Shown: one piece after another, positions 53,223 to 62,888 of the stretch
Layout: each line of letters starts with the position of its first letter
Numbering within the stretch: position 1 is the stretch's first letter
Assembly: GCA_002440825.1 (NCBI GenBank)
Contig: DJVH01000015.1
Span: forward strand, 62,001 to 126,000
Origin: Bacteriovoracaceae bacterium UBA6261
GTDB taxonomy: Bacteria > Bdellovibrionota > Bacteriovoracia > Bacteriovoracales > Bacteriovoracaceae
Reading direction: 5' to 3'
DNA length: 64,000 nucleotides
Notes under the pieces: generated by a model
The model's input: only the letters and a program-made list of their open reading frames with translations
Databases searched by the model: none
What the model was told of the DNA's origin: nothing
Position numbers and translations under genes: made by a program

Positions 53223-54748
53223 GCGTGACCTCTGCCTGCCATATAAAGACCGATGTGCTCTTTAATATTTTTTTCATTGGAAATTGTCTGGTCATCAAGA
53301 TTTGCCGTCACTGAGCCTTCAACGATAACAGCAATGCGATCGGAGAGGTTGATAATTTCATCGAGTTCATAAGAAATAAGAAGCACGGCCTTGCCTGCGT
53401 CTCTCAACTTCACAAGTTCCTGATGAATATATTCAATAGCACCAACATCAAGTCCGCGCGTCGGCTGAAAAGCAATCAGAACATCGGGATTGTTGGCAAT
53501 TTCGCGCGCCAGAATAATCTTCTGCTGATTTCCACCAGAAAGGTTGCGGGCGTTGAGTTCAATATTGCGGGGGCGGATATCAAAGCGCTCCATCAAAGCA
53601 TTGGCAAACTTATCCAGTTCGCGCGTGATGATGAAACCGTAATTTGAAAAAGGAGCATTGGCGATGGTTTGAAGAACAAAATTTTCTTTCACTTTAAAAT
53701 CGAGAACGAGCCCGCGGCGTTGTCTGTCTTCTGGAATCATCGCCAGTTTATTTTCGTAAATTTGTTTCGGAGTGAGACCGACGAGTTCGCGGCCGTTGAT
53801 TTTGACGGAACCAGATTTAATTTTTCGCAAACCGACCAGTGCTTCAACTAATTCCGATTGCCCGTTGCCATCAATACCGGCAAGACCCAGAATTTCTCCG
53901 CGGCGGATAGTGAGATCAAAATTTCTGACAGCAGGAAGTCCTTTGTCATTGTTTGCATTGAGGGCACTGATGCAAAGAACTTCATCTCCCGGATGAGCTT
54001 TTTCTTTTTTAATTTTCAAATCGACTTTGCGTCCGACCATTTTTGAAGCGAGATCTTCTTCGCTTGTTTCGGACACATTGACTGTTTCGATATAACGGCC
54101 TTTTCTGATAATCGTACAGCTGTCAGCGATTTCTTTAATCTCGTGAAGTTTGTGAGTGATGATGATAATCGTTTTCCCACGGGCTTTAAGATTTCTGACA
54201 ATGCGGTAGAAATCTGTAATCTCCTGCGGAGTCAGAACAGCTGTCGGTTCGTCGAGAATGATAAGCTCAGCATTGCGGTAAAGCGTTTTTAAAATTTCCA
54301 CACGCTGTTGCATACCGACGCTGATGTTTTCAATTTTTAACTCAGGATCAATTTTAAAATTGTATTCTTCTGAGAGTTTCATGACTTCAGCGCGGGCGCG
54401 CTTGTAATCAATCATGCCAAGAGCATTTCTTGGTTCGACACCTAAAATAATATTCTGAAGAATAGTGAACGGTCGAACGAGCATGAAATGCTGGTGAACC
54501 ATTCCGATGCCAAGTTTAATGGCAAAGCGGGGAGACTGGATCTGAGTCTTTTCACCATTGATGAGAATTTCACCACCTTGATCGGGCTGATAAAGACCGA
54601 AGATGATTTTCATGAGCGTCGATTTACCGGCGCCGTTTTCACCGAGAATGGCGTGAACCTCTCCGCTTGAAACGGAGAGGTTGATACCGTCATTGGCCTT
54701 GAAGTGGCCGAATGTTTTAGAAATATTTTTTAATTCGAGACGAAACAT
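53219..54748 (-). CDS. Nucleoside-type ABC importer ATPase (double cassette)
   Basis: 509 residues with two ATPase halves, the sugar/nucleoside (RbsA/NupO) form. First half: Walker A GENGAGKST, Walker B LIILDEPTAV. Second half: degenerate P-loop GIDGNGQSE and signature NLSGGNQQK. One active and one degenerate site is normal here. Overlaps the binding-protein gene by one base and permease 1 by four. Confidence 0.95.
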   Translation of the reverse strand: MFRLELKNISKTFGHFKANDGINLSVSSGEVHAILGENGAGKSTLMKIIFGLYQPDQGGEILINGEKTQIQSPRFAIKLGIGMVHQHFMLVRPFTILQNIILGVEPRNALGMIDYKRARAEVMKLSEEYNFKIDPELKIENISVGMQQRVEILKTLYRNAELIILDEPTAVLTPQEITDFYRIVRNLKARGKTIIIITHKLHEIKEIADSCTIIRKGRYIETVNVSETSEEDLASKMVGRKVDLKIKKEKAHPGDEVLCISALNANNDKGLPAVRNFDLTIRRGEILGLAGIDGNGQSELVEALVGLRKIKSGSVKINGRELVGLTPKQIYENKLAMIPEDRQRRGLVLDFKVKENFVLQTIANAPFSNYGFIITRELDKFANALMERFDIRPRNIELNARNLSGGNQQKIILAREIANNPDVLIAFQPTRGLDVGAIEYIHQELVKLRDAGKAVLLISYELDEIINLSDRIAVIVEGSVTANLDDQTISNEKNIKEHIGLYMAGRGHA

Positions 54749-55767
54749 TATTTTAAAGTTTTTGCAAAAGTAGCGTAAGCTTTTTCATCAGCTGGCACTT
54801 TAATTTTTCCGTCAGCGATTTTTTTCTTAAGAGCACCCACTTCAGTCAGAAGAGCTGCTGGAACCATTTTTGTAGTGGTAGGAGCGATATCTACAGCTCC
54901 TTCTTTCAGACCGTAGTTAAGAGTTTTTCCACCTTCGAATTTTCCCGCTTTAAGATCTTTTGTCACTTCAAAGATCGCTGTATCAACACGCTTCATGCTT
55001 GAAGTGATGACGTTTTTTGGAGCGAGATAATTCTGGTCGCGGTCAACACCAACGGCCATTTTGTTTTTTTCTTTTGCAGCTTCAATTACACCGTCGCCGA
55101 CAGCTCCCGCTGCGTGGAAAACAACATCAGCATTTTTAGAAATCATCTGGTTGGCGATCGCTTTTCCTTTAGCTGCGTCTGTGAAGGATTCTGCATGCTG
55201 CTCAAGAATGGTGATTTTTGGGTCAGCATATTTTGCGCCGGCCTTGAATCCATATTGGAAGGCATGAATGATTGGCACAGACATTCCGCCGATGAAACCG
55301 ATTGTATGAGTCTTGCTCATCTTCGCTGCAATGTAACCAGCAAGGAAAGCACCTTCTTCGGCCTTGAACATAACTCCTACAACGTTAGGGGGAGTTTTAT
55401 CGCCAAAAGAGTAATCGATGATGGCGTATTTTTGTTTAGGATTTTGTTTAGCGGCCTTAAGGACTGCGTCCGCCATTTTGAAACCGATGCCCCAAATCAG
55501 CTCATTGCCTGCATCATAAAGTGTTTCTAAGTTCGCAGGATAATCTGCATCCTGTTTTGATTCCTGGTAACTCGCTTTGATTCCCAGCTCTTTTTTTGCT
55601 TTTTGAAGGCCTTCCCAGGCCGATTGATTGAAGGATTGATCGTTGACGCCACCCACATCTGTAACCATACCCACTTTAAGTTGCTTGTCAGCTCCCTGTG
55701 CGAATGATGAAGACAGAACCAGAACGAGAGAAAAGATGACGCTTTGAAGTTTCAGATTCAATACCAT
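54748..55767 (-). CDS. BMP-family nucleoside-binding protein
   Basis: 339 residues with a standard signal peptide ending near residue 26 (no lipobox). BMP/PnrA family: VGMVTDVGGVNDQSFNQSAWEGL and GFIGGMSVPIIHAFQYGFKAG, which line the purine nucleoside pocket in PnrA. It delivers nucleosides to the two permeases. First gene of its operon, GGAAGG before the ATG, divergent from tolC across 148 bases. Confidence 0.93.
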   Translation of the reverse strand: MVLNLKLQSVIFSLVLVLSSSFAQGADKQLKVGMVTDVGGVNDQSFNQSAWEGLQKAKKELGIKASYQESKQDADYPANLETLYDAGNELIWGIGFKMADAVLKAAKQNPKQKYAIIDYSFGDKTPPNVVGVMFKAEEGAFLAGYIAAKMSKTHTIGFIGGMSVPIIHAFQYGFKAGAKYADPKITILEQHAESFTDAAKGKAIANQMISKNADVVFHAAGAVGDGVIEAAKEKNKMAVGVDRDQNYLAPKNVITSSMKRVDTAIFEVTKDLKAGKFEGGKTLNYGLKEGAVDIAPTTTKMVPAALLTEVGALKKKIADGKIKVPADEKAYATFAKTLK

Positions 55768-55915
55768 TTTCGACCTTCCGTTATAAAAGTAAATTTGAGT
55801 TAGACATATGTAGCAGAAAAAACAGAATAAGGGTAGAGATGATTGTCATGTTTACTCAACAGTTGTTTAATAAGTTAACTTTAAGAATCAAACGCTTAGG
55901 CCCAAGGAATGATCC

Positions 55916-57145
55916 ATGAAATTTTCCCTTCTGGTAGCAACTTTGACTCTCGTCTCGGTGTTTACACCGGCGTTTGCTCTCACTCTGAAAGACAGCTATG
56001 AGAGCGCCTTAAAAACAAACCAGCTCGACAACATCAATGAAACTCTCATTCAGCAGAATGTGGAAATCAGAAAAGAAAATAAGGCCAGATATTTGCCGAC
56101 CCTCTCGGCACGCGGCACTTATTTAAAACAGGACAACGTGAGTGTTGATCAAAAAACAATCGGTCTGAATCTCGCTCACACGATTTATCGCGGAGGCCGC
56201 GACAGCCTGCAGGTGGAGTCGGCGGAAAAAAATATTGCGATCGCCGAGAACCAGAAAACCACCGACAGACTCAGTCTCTATCTGAATGTCATCCAGGCTT
56301 ACTATAATTATTTTCTTAATCTGAATGATTATAAAAATCTACAGCTTCTCCGCAAGCAATCTGCCGACCGGGTGGATGAAACAGGCAAGCGCGTCCGAGT
56401 GGGGCGCACAAGAAGAGGAGAACTTTTGCAGGCGCAGGCACAACTTGCTTCCGCAGAAGCACAAATTTTCAACGGCCGCGGTTTATTGCAGGAAAGCGAA
56501 GAGCGTTTTTTTCGCCTGACAGGCCTTGACCGCGGAGGAAATCTTTTTACGGAAGAGATTGCTGTTCCCGGCGATTTAAAACCCCTGCAATATTATTTTG
56601 ATCTCGCCAATAACCGCGTGGATGTCAAAAACCGTGAATTGAGAATTGATCTGGCCGATCTTGATGTCAGTCAATCGAAAGCGCAGTTTCTTCCGACGCT
56701 GGATCTGGCCAGTAATTATTATTTCAATAAAAGAAACAGTACGACCTTTCGTGATTCAAAATGGGACATAGGGCTCACTTTGAATTTTCCACTTTTTGAA
56801 GGGGGCGCAAACACCGCCCGCGTGCGAGAGTCTGTTCAAAAAAAAGAACAAGCCATCTACACGCTTGCCGATTTTAAAAAGAGTGTTGAAATAGATATCA
56901 GCACTCGTTACGAAGCGTATCGACGCTTTCTCGATCAGGTCAAAGCTTACGATCAGGCGCTTCTGAAAGCTAAAAACAGTTACGAAGCAACTGTGGCCGA
57001 TTACCGGCTTGGGCTCGTTTCAAACCTGGACGTTCTCTCTTCACTCAATCTCTATCTGGACAGCAAACGCAACAGTGAAAAAACAAAAATTCAGGCCATG
57101 ATGAATTTAAAATTGCTTGAAGCCGCATCGGGAGTTCTTCCATGA
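55916..57145 (+). CDS. TolC-family outer membrane efflux protein
   Basis: 409 residues with signal peptide (ends FALT). Two internally similar halves of long coiled coils: SYESALKTNQ/IGLNLAHTIYRGGRDSLQ and WDIGLTLNFPLFEGGANTARV, the usual TolC beta-strand turn points. Trimeric outer membrane channel. AAGGAA before the ATG. Overlaps the RND gene by ATGA, so the two are made together. No periplasmic adaptor gene is between them. Confidence 0.92.
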   Translation: MKFSLLVATLTLVSVFTPAFALTLKDSYESALKTNQLDNINETLIQQNVEIRKENKARYLPTLSARGTYLKQDNVSVDQKTIGLNLAHTIYRGGRDSLQVESAEKNIAIAENQKTTDRLSLYLNVIQAYYNYFLNLNDYKNLQLLRKQSADRVDETGKRVRVGRTRRGELLQAQAQLASAEAQIFNGRGLLQESEERFFRLTGLDRGGNLFTEEIAVPGDLKPLQYYFDLANNRVDVKNRELRIDLADLDVSQSKAQFLPTLDLASNYYFNKRNSTTFRDSKWDIGLTLNFPLFEGGANTARVRESVQKKEQAIYTLADFKKSVEIDISTRYEAYRRFLDQVKAYDQALLKAKNSYEATVADYRLGLVSNLDVLSSLNLYLDSKRNSEKTKIQAMMNLKLLEAASGVLP

Positions 57146-60100
57146 ATATTTCTGAAGCATCGATCAGACGTCCGGTTTTTGCCTGGATGCTCATGGTGGC
57201 CATGATTCTTTTTGGTTATCTTTCTTTTCGCCAGATGGGCGTCTCGCAATTGCCTGACGTCGACATGCCTGTCGTGAATATCAACGTCACATGGGAAGGC
57301 GCTGCTCCTGATGTTCTTGAATCAGATGTTGTCGACACACTTGAAAGTGCAGTTATGTCGGTTGAGGGGGTTGAAACGATCACCTCATCAATCAAAAGAG
57401 GTTCTGCCAACATCACCGTTGAATTCAATTTGAACCGGAACCTGGATGCCGCCGTCAACGATATTCAAAATAAACTTTCTCAGGCCCAAAGACGTTTGCC
57501 GAAAAATGTTGATCCTCCTATTGTGACCAAAACCAATCCTGAAGATCAGCCCATTATGTGGCTGTCAGTAACTGATACAACTCTTTCGCCAAAAGATCTC
57601 ATGACCTTTCTTCGCGACAATGTCCGCGACCGTTTTCTCACTACGAATGGAGTCGCAGACATTCAACTTTCAGGTTATGTTGAACCAAATCTTCGCGTCT
57701 GGGTGAATGAAAATCATCTTCGCAATCTTGAGCTCACCGTCGATGACGTCATCAATGCAATCACGACCGAGCACTCGGAACTTCCTTCCGGGCAGCTGGA
57801 AAATAAAAAAGTTGAATACTCAGTGCGAACACTCGGTGAAGCTGAAACAGTAGAGGACTTCGCCAAACTTTCAATTAATAAGCGCGGAGGCTCTCCCAAT
57901 TATACGCCGGTTCCATTGGGAAGAGTGGCCCGTATTGAAGACGGTCTGGCCGATGTTACAAGAAAGTCGCGAGTCATGGGAATTCCTGCCGTCGGTATTG
58001 GAGTCAAAAAACAAAGAGGTTCAAACTCTGTAGCCGTGGCCCAGGCCGTTTATAAAAAAATAGCAGAGCTGCAAAAGATACTTCCTCCAACTATGAAACT
58101 CGGAGTGAACTTTGATTCGACAAGATTCATCAACGAGTCTGTGCACGAATTGACCTTTACTCTTGTGCTTTCTGCAGTTCTGACAGCACTTGTCTGTTGG
58201 GCCTTCCTCGGATCATGGTCTGCCACCTTAAACGTTATTCTGGCCATTCCAACATCGATTCTCGGAGCCTTTGTTGCGCTTAAAGCTCTCAATTTCACCC
58301 TGAATTATTTCACACTTCTTGGTCTTTCTCTTTCCATCGGTATCGTTGTTGATGATGCCATCATGGTTCTGGAAAATATTTTCCGTCACTTTGAAATGGG
58401 CAAAGATAAAACCCGGGCTTCCATTGATGGCGCGAAAGAAATTACTTTTGCGGCCATTGCTGCGACTGTTGCGATCATCGCCATTTTCCTTCCGATCGCC
58501 TATATGAAAGGTGTCATCGGACGTTATTTCTATCAGTTTGCCGTCACGATTTCGGTGGCCGTCTTTCTTTCACTGGTTGAAGCTTTGACATTAACACCAA
58601 TGAGATGTGCTCAGTTTATTACTCATGCGAAGAAGCGAACTTTTCTTGGAAAGATGATGGAGGATGCTTTTGCATGGATGGAAAAAACTTATGAGCGCAT
58701 TCTTCCTCTTGTCATCAAACACCGTTTCCTTACGATAGGTGCTTCGATTGTTATTTTCGTCATCTCCAGCGGTCTGGTGACAAAACTCAGAAAAGAATTT
58801 ACGCCTCCTCAGGATCAAAGCACTGTTCTTTTTATCATTAAAACAAAACCGGGCTCCTCTCTGGATTTTACCGATGCCAAAGTTAAAGAAGTGGAAGATT
58901 ACCTCAAGGGGCGTCCGGAAATTCAACGCTCTTTTGTCGCCATCGGTGGATTGGGCGGCGGCGACTCTTCTTCTGCCATTGCGTTTTTAACGTTGAAAGA
59001 GAAAAAACAAAGAAAGCTTTCGCAGCAGCAATTGATCGAAGTTTATCGCAATCAGTTTAAAACTTTTAAGGGCGCGAGAGTTATTATTCAGGATACATCG
59101 CTTGGGGCGATCGGCGGCAGCGGACGCGGATTTCCGATCGAATTCTCTATCACGGGCAGTGACTGGCAAAAATTAATTGATGCCTCGAAAGCGACAATGA
59201 AAGATATGACCGACAGTGGAGTGTTTATCGACGTAGACTCCAACTATCGTGAAGACGTGCCGGAACTTCACGTTATTCCCGATAGAGAAAAGGCCCGTTT
59301 GAGAGGTGTAGCGACTTCCGATCTTTCCAGTGCCATCAACTCTCTTGTGGGGGGAGCTGTTATTGGAAAATTCACCAAGAATGGTCACCGCTATGATATT
59401 CGCATCCGTCTTGAAAATATCAGCGCTAACGATATCGATCGAATTAAAGAAATCCGTCTTCGCAACAACAGAGGAGAACTTGTTCGACTTGCCGATATTG
59501 CCAAGGTTGAACTGCAGACCGGTGTACAGTCATTGACGAGACTTCAGCGCGCAAGAGCTATTACGATCACAGCTAACATCAAATCCGGCTACTCACAAGC
59601 GCAGGCCCTGGATGAGGCCAAAGCTTTTGCCAAAAAACATCTCTTCCTCGGTGCTGATATCATCGAATCGGGGAGTGCAAAAACATTCCGCGAGTCTTTT
59701 GAAAGTTTGATTTTCGTTCTTATTCTGGGGATTGCGGTTTCGTACATGGTCCTTGCCTCGCAGTTCAACAGCTTCTTTGATCCTATAACCGTACTCGTGG
59801 CCCTGCCATTTTCTGTTTCCGGTGCGTTTGTAGCATTGTACTTAAAAGATCAGTCGATCAATATTTATTCTTTGATCGGGATTATTCTTCTCATGGGGAT
59901 TGTTAAGAAAAACTCCATTCTTCTGGTTGATTTTACCAATCAGGTACGAGATGAGTCGGGTAAAAATATTCACGAAGCTCTTCTTGAAGCTTGCCCTAAA
60001 AGACTTCGACCGATTATCATGACATCATTCGCGACAATTGCGGGGGCTGTTCCGGCGGCGTTTGCTTTTGGTCCGGGCGCGGAGAGTTTGTCTCCGATGG

Positions 60101-60207
60101 CGATGGCCGTTATCGGTGGGGTTCTTGTTTCGACGTTCCTCACATTGCTGGTTGTTCCATCAATTTATTCACTCCTTTCACCTAACGAGAGAAAACACAT
60201 TGAGTAG
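57142..60207 (+). CDS. RND-family efflux transporter (HAE1 type)
   Basis: 1021 residues, 12 membrane helices and two large periplasmic loops. MNISEASIRRPVFAWMLMVAMI opens it as in AcrB/MexF relatives. Proton relay Asp pair in GIVVDDAIMVLENIF (helix 4) and Lys in MGIVKKNSILLVDF (helix 10). It exports drugs, dyes, lipids or solvents; substrate not predictable. The usual adaptor (MFP) is missing from this operon. Confidence 0.95.
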   Translation: MNISEASIRRPVFAWMLMVAMILFGYLSFRQMGVSQLPDVDMPVVNINVTWEGAAPDVLESDVVDTLESAVMSVEGVETITSSIKRGSANITVEFNLNRNLDAAVNDIQNKLSQAQRRLPKNVDPPIVTKTNPEDQPIMWLSVTDTTLSPKDLMTFLRDNVRDRFLTTNGVADIQLSGYVEPNLRVWVNENHLRNLELTVDDVINAITTEHSELPSGQLENKKVEYSVRTLGEAETVEDFAKLSINKRGGSPNYTPVPLGRVARIEDGLADVTRKSRVMGIPAVGIGVKKQRGSNSVAVAQAVYKKIAELQKILPPTMKLGVNFDSTRFINESVHELTFTLVLSAVLTALVCWAFLGSWSATLNVILAIPTSILGAFVALKALNFTLNYFTLLGLSLSIGIVVDDAIMVLENIFRHFEMGKDKTRASIDGAKEITFAAIAATVAIIAIFLPIAYMKGVIGRYFYQFAVTISVAVFLSLVEALTLTPMRCAQFITHAKKRTFLGKMMEDAFAWMEKTYERILPLVIKHRFLTIGASIVIFVISSGLVTKLRKEFTPPQDQSTVLFIIKTKPGSSLDFTDAKVKEVEDYLKGRPEIQRSFVAIGGLGGGDSSSAIAFLTLKEKKQRKLSQQQLIEVYRNQFKTFKGARVIIQDTSLGAIGGSGRGFPIEFSITGSDWQKLIDASKATMKDMTDSGVFIDVDSNYREDVPELHVIPDREKARLRGVATSDLSSAINSLVGGAVIGKFTKNGHRYDIRIRLENISANDIDRIKEIRLRNNRGELVRLADIAKVELQTGVQSLTRLQRARAITITANIKSGYSQAQALDEAKAFAKKHLFLGADIIESGSAKTFRESFESLIFVLILGIAVSYMVLASQFNSFFDPITVLVALPFSVSGAFVALYLKDQSINIYSLIGIILLMGIVKKNSILLVDFTNQVRDESGKNIHEALLEACPKRLRPIIMTSFATIAGAVPAAFAFGPGAESLSPMAMAVIGGVLVSTFLTLLVVPSIYSLLSPNERKHIE

Positions 60208-60703
60208 TCTAAAAAAACCGATTGTCTCATTACAGGAAAACGCTTCGGGCTTTTTTGATAAAGTTCAGAATAAGTATTCAGCTCAGATGAAATGCACTGA
60301 AGGGTGCGCGAAATGCTGTTATACCGACATTTCAGTTTTTGAAGTGGAATCGGAAAATATCAAAGAATGGTTCAATTCTCAAAGTGATGAAAAAAAAGCA
60401 GAATTAAAATCTTTATGGCAGACGCCGGTGAACGCTGGCGCTTGTGCTTTTCTTTATAATGAAAGCTGCACAGTCTATGAAGCGCGTCCAATCATCTGTC
60501 GCACTCAGGGAGCTCCCTTATTTGTTCAATCGGAAAATGTTCTGGATTACTGTCCGCTGAATTTTGAAGCGGGTGATCCGCCCAAAGAAGACTGGCTCAA
60601 CCTGGAGCGCCTCAATACGCTGCTTTCGTTTGCCGCTTCTACATCAGGGCAGGACAAACGCGTTCGATTGAAAAAGCTTAAAGAATTTCTCTTGAAAGCA
60701 TAA
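60200..60703 (+). CDS. YkgJ-family cysteine-cluster protein
   Basis: 167 residues from a TTG at 60200 that overlaps the RND stop by eight bases; the frame is open further upstream but lies wholly inside the RND gene. Cysteine pattern CTEGCAKCCYTD, then CAFLYNESCTVYEARPIICRTQG and DYCPLNF, typical for the YkgJ zinc- or iron-cluster family. Function of the family is not settled; protein maturation or metal binding have been suggested. Confidence 0.85.
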   Translation: MSSLKKPIVSLQENASGFFDKVQNKYSAQMKCTEGCAKCCYTDISVFEVESENIKEWFNSQSDEKKAELKSLWQTPVNAGACAFLYNESCTVYEARPIICRTQGAPLFVQSENVLDYCPLNFEAGDPPKEDWLNLERLNTLLSFAASTSGQDKRVRLKKLKEFLLKA

Positions 60704-60774
60704 TCAAAACTTATTCAATGAAACAAACCGATCTGTGCTAGCGTTTCACTTGCCAAAACAATGAGGAGGCGCGG

Positions 60775-60969
60775 GTGGATAATTACACAGACACATTAAT
60801 GATTGAAAGAGCAGTGGCCATTTTTGGAATGCTCTTCTGGTTTGCTTTTCCCATCGGACTCATGATCTCTGTGATCAAGCAGGATCATGATGCTCACCAC
60901 GGACATTCCAAAGATGTAGAACCGGATCATGAATCGGCATACGGTCCTGATTACAAAAAATCAGCGTAA
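60775..60969 (+). CDS. Small membrane protein with His-rich tail
   Basis: 64 residues from a GTG with GAGGAGG upstream. One membrane helix (about 12-34) and a cytoplasmic tail rich in His and Asp (DHDAHHGHSKD), which could bind metal. Unknown family; size and layout recall accessory subunits of respiratory enzymes. Overlaps the convergent M14 gene by nine bases. Confidence 0.6.
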   Translation: MDNYTDTLMIERAVAIFGMLFWFAFPIGLMISVIKQDHDAHHGHSKDVEPDHESAYGPDYKKSA

Positions 60970-62043
60970 GGTTTCCAGTCTCTGCACAAGTTGAATTAAC
61001 GCCGGACGATTTTGTTCGTAGTAGTAATCGATCTTTGAATACTCGGGCCATTTGGTGTTGGACAGTTCGATCGTCACCTGGAAATCTTTTTTGTAATAAA
61101 TACTCCAGTCCTGCATGCCACCATTCACTTCGTACCAGGCGTAGCCGTTGGTAATGCCGTTTTCAAAAGCGGTGGAAGCGCCGATATAAGGAGCTTTGTG
61201 AGCGTATTCAAGACTTAAATCTTTAATTAATTCTTCTTCAGGAAATTTATCAGCAATGGTATCCCAAGGGTAATTCACAACTTCAGCACCACCGTGGAAA
61301 TTCGCCGATAATCTGAATTTATGTTCTGCCTGCCACTTCATCACTGCTTGTGTTTCAGGAGCGCGATTGGCAGGTGTATCTTGATTATCTGAGGTCGAGA
61401 AATCCGGGAAGTCGCGGTTTAAGTCGACCCAATTGGCATTGGCACGAGTTCCGGCAGCAGCGCCATCTGGGTTCATCGAAACCAGAATGTGAATCTGAAA
61501 TTTATCAAGAAGATTGGTGATCTCTGGATCTTTGCCGTAATTGTCTGTGCAGTCTTTAATGAATTTCATCATCATTTCACGCCCGACGATCTCATCCCCA
61601 TGCATATTAGCTACGTATTTAAACTCAGGACGCTTATCTTCTGTTTTGGCATTTTTAGAGAGCTTCATGACCCACAAGTCGCGCTTCTTGATTGATTTGC
61701 CTATCGTGTAGAGCTTTGTGAGCTGAGGATACTTTTCAGCAATCGTTTTTAATTCTTTTTCAATTTGCTCCGGAGAAGGATAGCCACCTTTTGCTTCAAT
61801 GGAGACTGTCCCCAACAGACCATAGGCGATCTTGTTTTGTTTCAGGAATTGCTCGAGTCCTTTGGGACCATAGAGTTCAAAACCATTGGCCTTGACGTGA
61901 TCAATCGTAAGCTCCGGTCGATTTTTGAGCAATTCAAAAACGTCTCCCGTAGGATTTTTGATCCAGAAAGATTCTTCAATAAATACTGAAGAAATAGCTG
62001 ATGTTGAAAAAAGAACTGCTGCAAAGACTGAAAACAATTTCAT
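60961..62043 (-). CDS. Secreted M14-family zinc carboxypeptidase
   Basis: 360 residues from ATG 62043 (ATGA overlap with the upstream gene; an earlier ATG at 62058 would spoil the signal peptide). Signal peptide about 1-20. Zinc ligands in NMHGDE (HxxE) and a later His in NFHGGAEVVNYPWD; DLNRDFPD for the substrate carboxylate; catalytic Glu in VTIELSNTKWP. This is the carboxypeptidase D/N (M14B) pattern, cutting basic or other C-terminal residues from peptides. Periplasmic or secreted; fits peptide scavenging. Confidence 0.92.
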   Translation of the reverse strand: MKLFSVFAAVLFSTSAISSVFIEESFWIKNPTGDVFELLKNRPELTIDHVKANGFELYGPKGLEQFLKQNKIAYGLLGTVSIEAKGGYPSPEQIEKELKTIAEKYPQLTKLYTIGKSIKKRDLWVMKLSKNAKTEDKRPEFKYVANMHGDEIVGREMMMKFIKDCTDNYGKDPEITNLLDKFQIHILVSMNPDGAAAGTRANANWVDLNRDFPDFSTSDNQDTPANRAPETQAVMKWQAEHKFRLSANFHGGAEVVNYPWDTIADKFPEEELIKDLSLEYAHKAPYIGASTAFENGITNGYAWYEVNGGMQDWSIYYKKDFQVTIELSNTKWPEYSKIDYYYEQNRPALIQLVQRLETLR

Positions 62044-62729
62044 AGATTGAGCCCACATTTAAGATTCGCAGGAACTGCGACATCGATTTTTTTAGGATTG
62101 GCGAGTTTTAGTTCACTCATAATTTTTACAAATTCATCTTCAGTTTTTCCTCCACCAACTCTCGGGTTGAATTTCTTTTCTTCGCCGACAGTAGAGTAGG
62201 TCAGTCCTTTGTAATCATGGCCGGGATAAATTCTTGTCTCATCCGGATAAGTGAAAATTTTATCGTGAATGCTGTGATACATTTTTCGCGAATCACCTTG
62301 TTGGAAATCGGTCCGGCCGGTACCCCTGATAAACAGAACGTCGCCGGTGAAAAGCATCTTTTCGCAGTAAAAAGTCATACAGCTGTTTGTATGCCCAGGA
62401 GTTGAAACGGCCTTTAATGTATACTTGCCGAATTTCAACTCATCTCCATCCTTTAGCGTGATGTCCACACATTGAACATTGGCACCGCTGCTGACAGCTG
62501 TTCTGGCCCCGGTTTTTGAACGGAGTGTCCCTGCACCGGTAATATGGTCTGCGTGGATATGAGTATCCACCAGATATTTCAATTTCAATCCAAGTTCACT
62601 CAGAAGTTTAAAGTCGCGTTCAGCTGTTTCCAGAACGGCATCAATGAGAATAGCTTCTTTGCTTTCTTCGTCCGCCAAAAGGTACGTATAAGTAGATGAT
62701 TCCTGCTCGAATAATTGATGAAAAATCAT
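62040..62729 (-). CDS. ETHE1-like persulfide dioxygenase (MBL fold)
   Basis: 229 residues. Metallo-beta-lactamase fold with THIHADH (first metal ligands), STPGHTNSCMTFY, FTGDVLFIRGTGRTDFQQG and YPGHDYKG, the ETHE1/Blh pattern that binds one iron. It oxidises glutathione or other persulfides to sulfite. AAGGGA before the ATG. First gene of a pair with the M14 carboxypeptidase; divergent from an ArsR-type regulator, a common partner for sulfide-response genes. Confidence 0.9.
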   Translation of the reverse strand: MIFHQLFEQESSTYTYLLADEESKEAILIDAVLETAERDFKLLSELGLKLKYLVDTHIHADHITGAGTLRSKTGARTAVSSGANVQCVDITLKDGDELKFGKYTLKAVSTPGHTNSCMTFYCEKMLFTGDVLFIRGTGRTDFQQGDSRKMYHSIHDKIFTYPDETRIYPGHDYKGLTYSTVGEEKKFNPRVGGGKTEDEFVKIMSELKLANPKKIDVAVPANLKCGLNL

Positions 62730-62826
62730 ATCGACAATCCCTTGTGTTCATTCTTCTCTAAAAGCCTAGCAGAAGCGCATTAAGTTGCCAAATTTGCTCA
62801 ATTCGGTGCTTCATTTTAAATAGTTA

Positions 62827-62866
62827 TTGAGTTTTGTAATTAATTAGTTTATAATTTTATAAACTA
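62827..62866 (+). promoter_or_regulatory. arsR-family gene promoter overlapped by a perfect 22-bp palindrome
   Basis: TTGAGT (62827-62832), a 17-bp spacer, TATAAT (62850-62855). The palindrome has ten-base arms TAGTTTATAA and TTATAAACTA around TT (62845-62866) and covers the -10. Placement suits autorepression by the ArsR protein. Confidence 0.8.
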
Positions 62867-62888
62867 GCGATCGAGAAGGAGTTCATCT

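Noticed and set aside
60038..60199. Upstream extension of the YkgJ-family protein
   Set aside because: The frame is open but lies inside the RND gene and encodes an Arg/Leu-rich shadow translation; TTG 60200 is the better start.
62827..62866. Metal-type ars operon headed by the ArsR gene
   Set aside because: The regulator lacks the ELCVC arsenic site, and arsM lies far away under a MerR-type regulator; neighbours point to sulfur or efflux instead.
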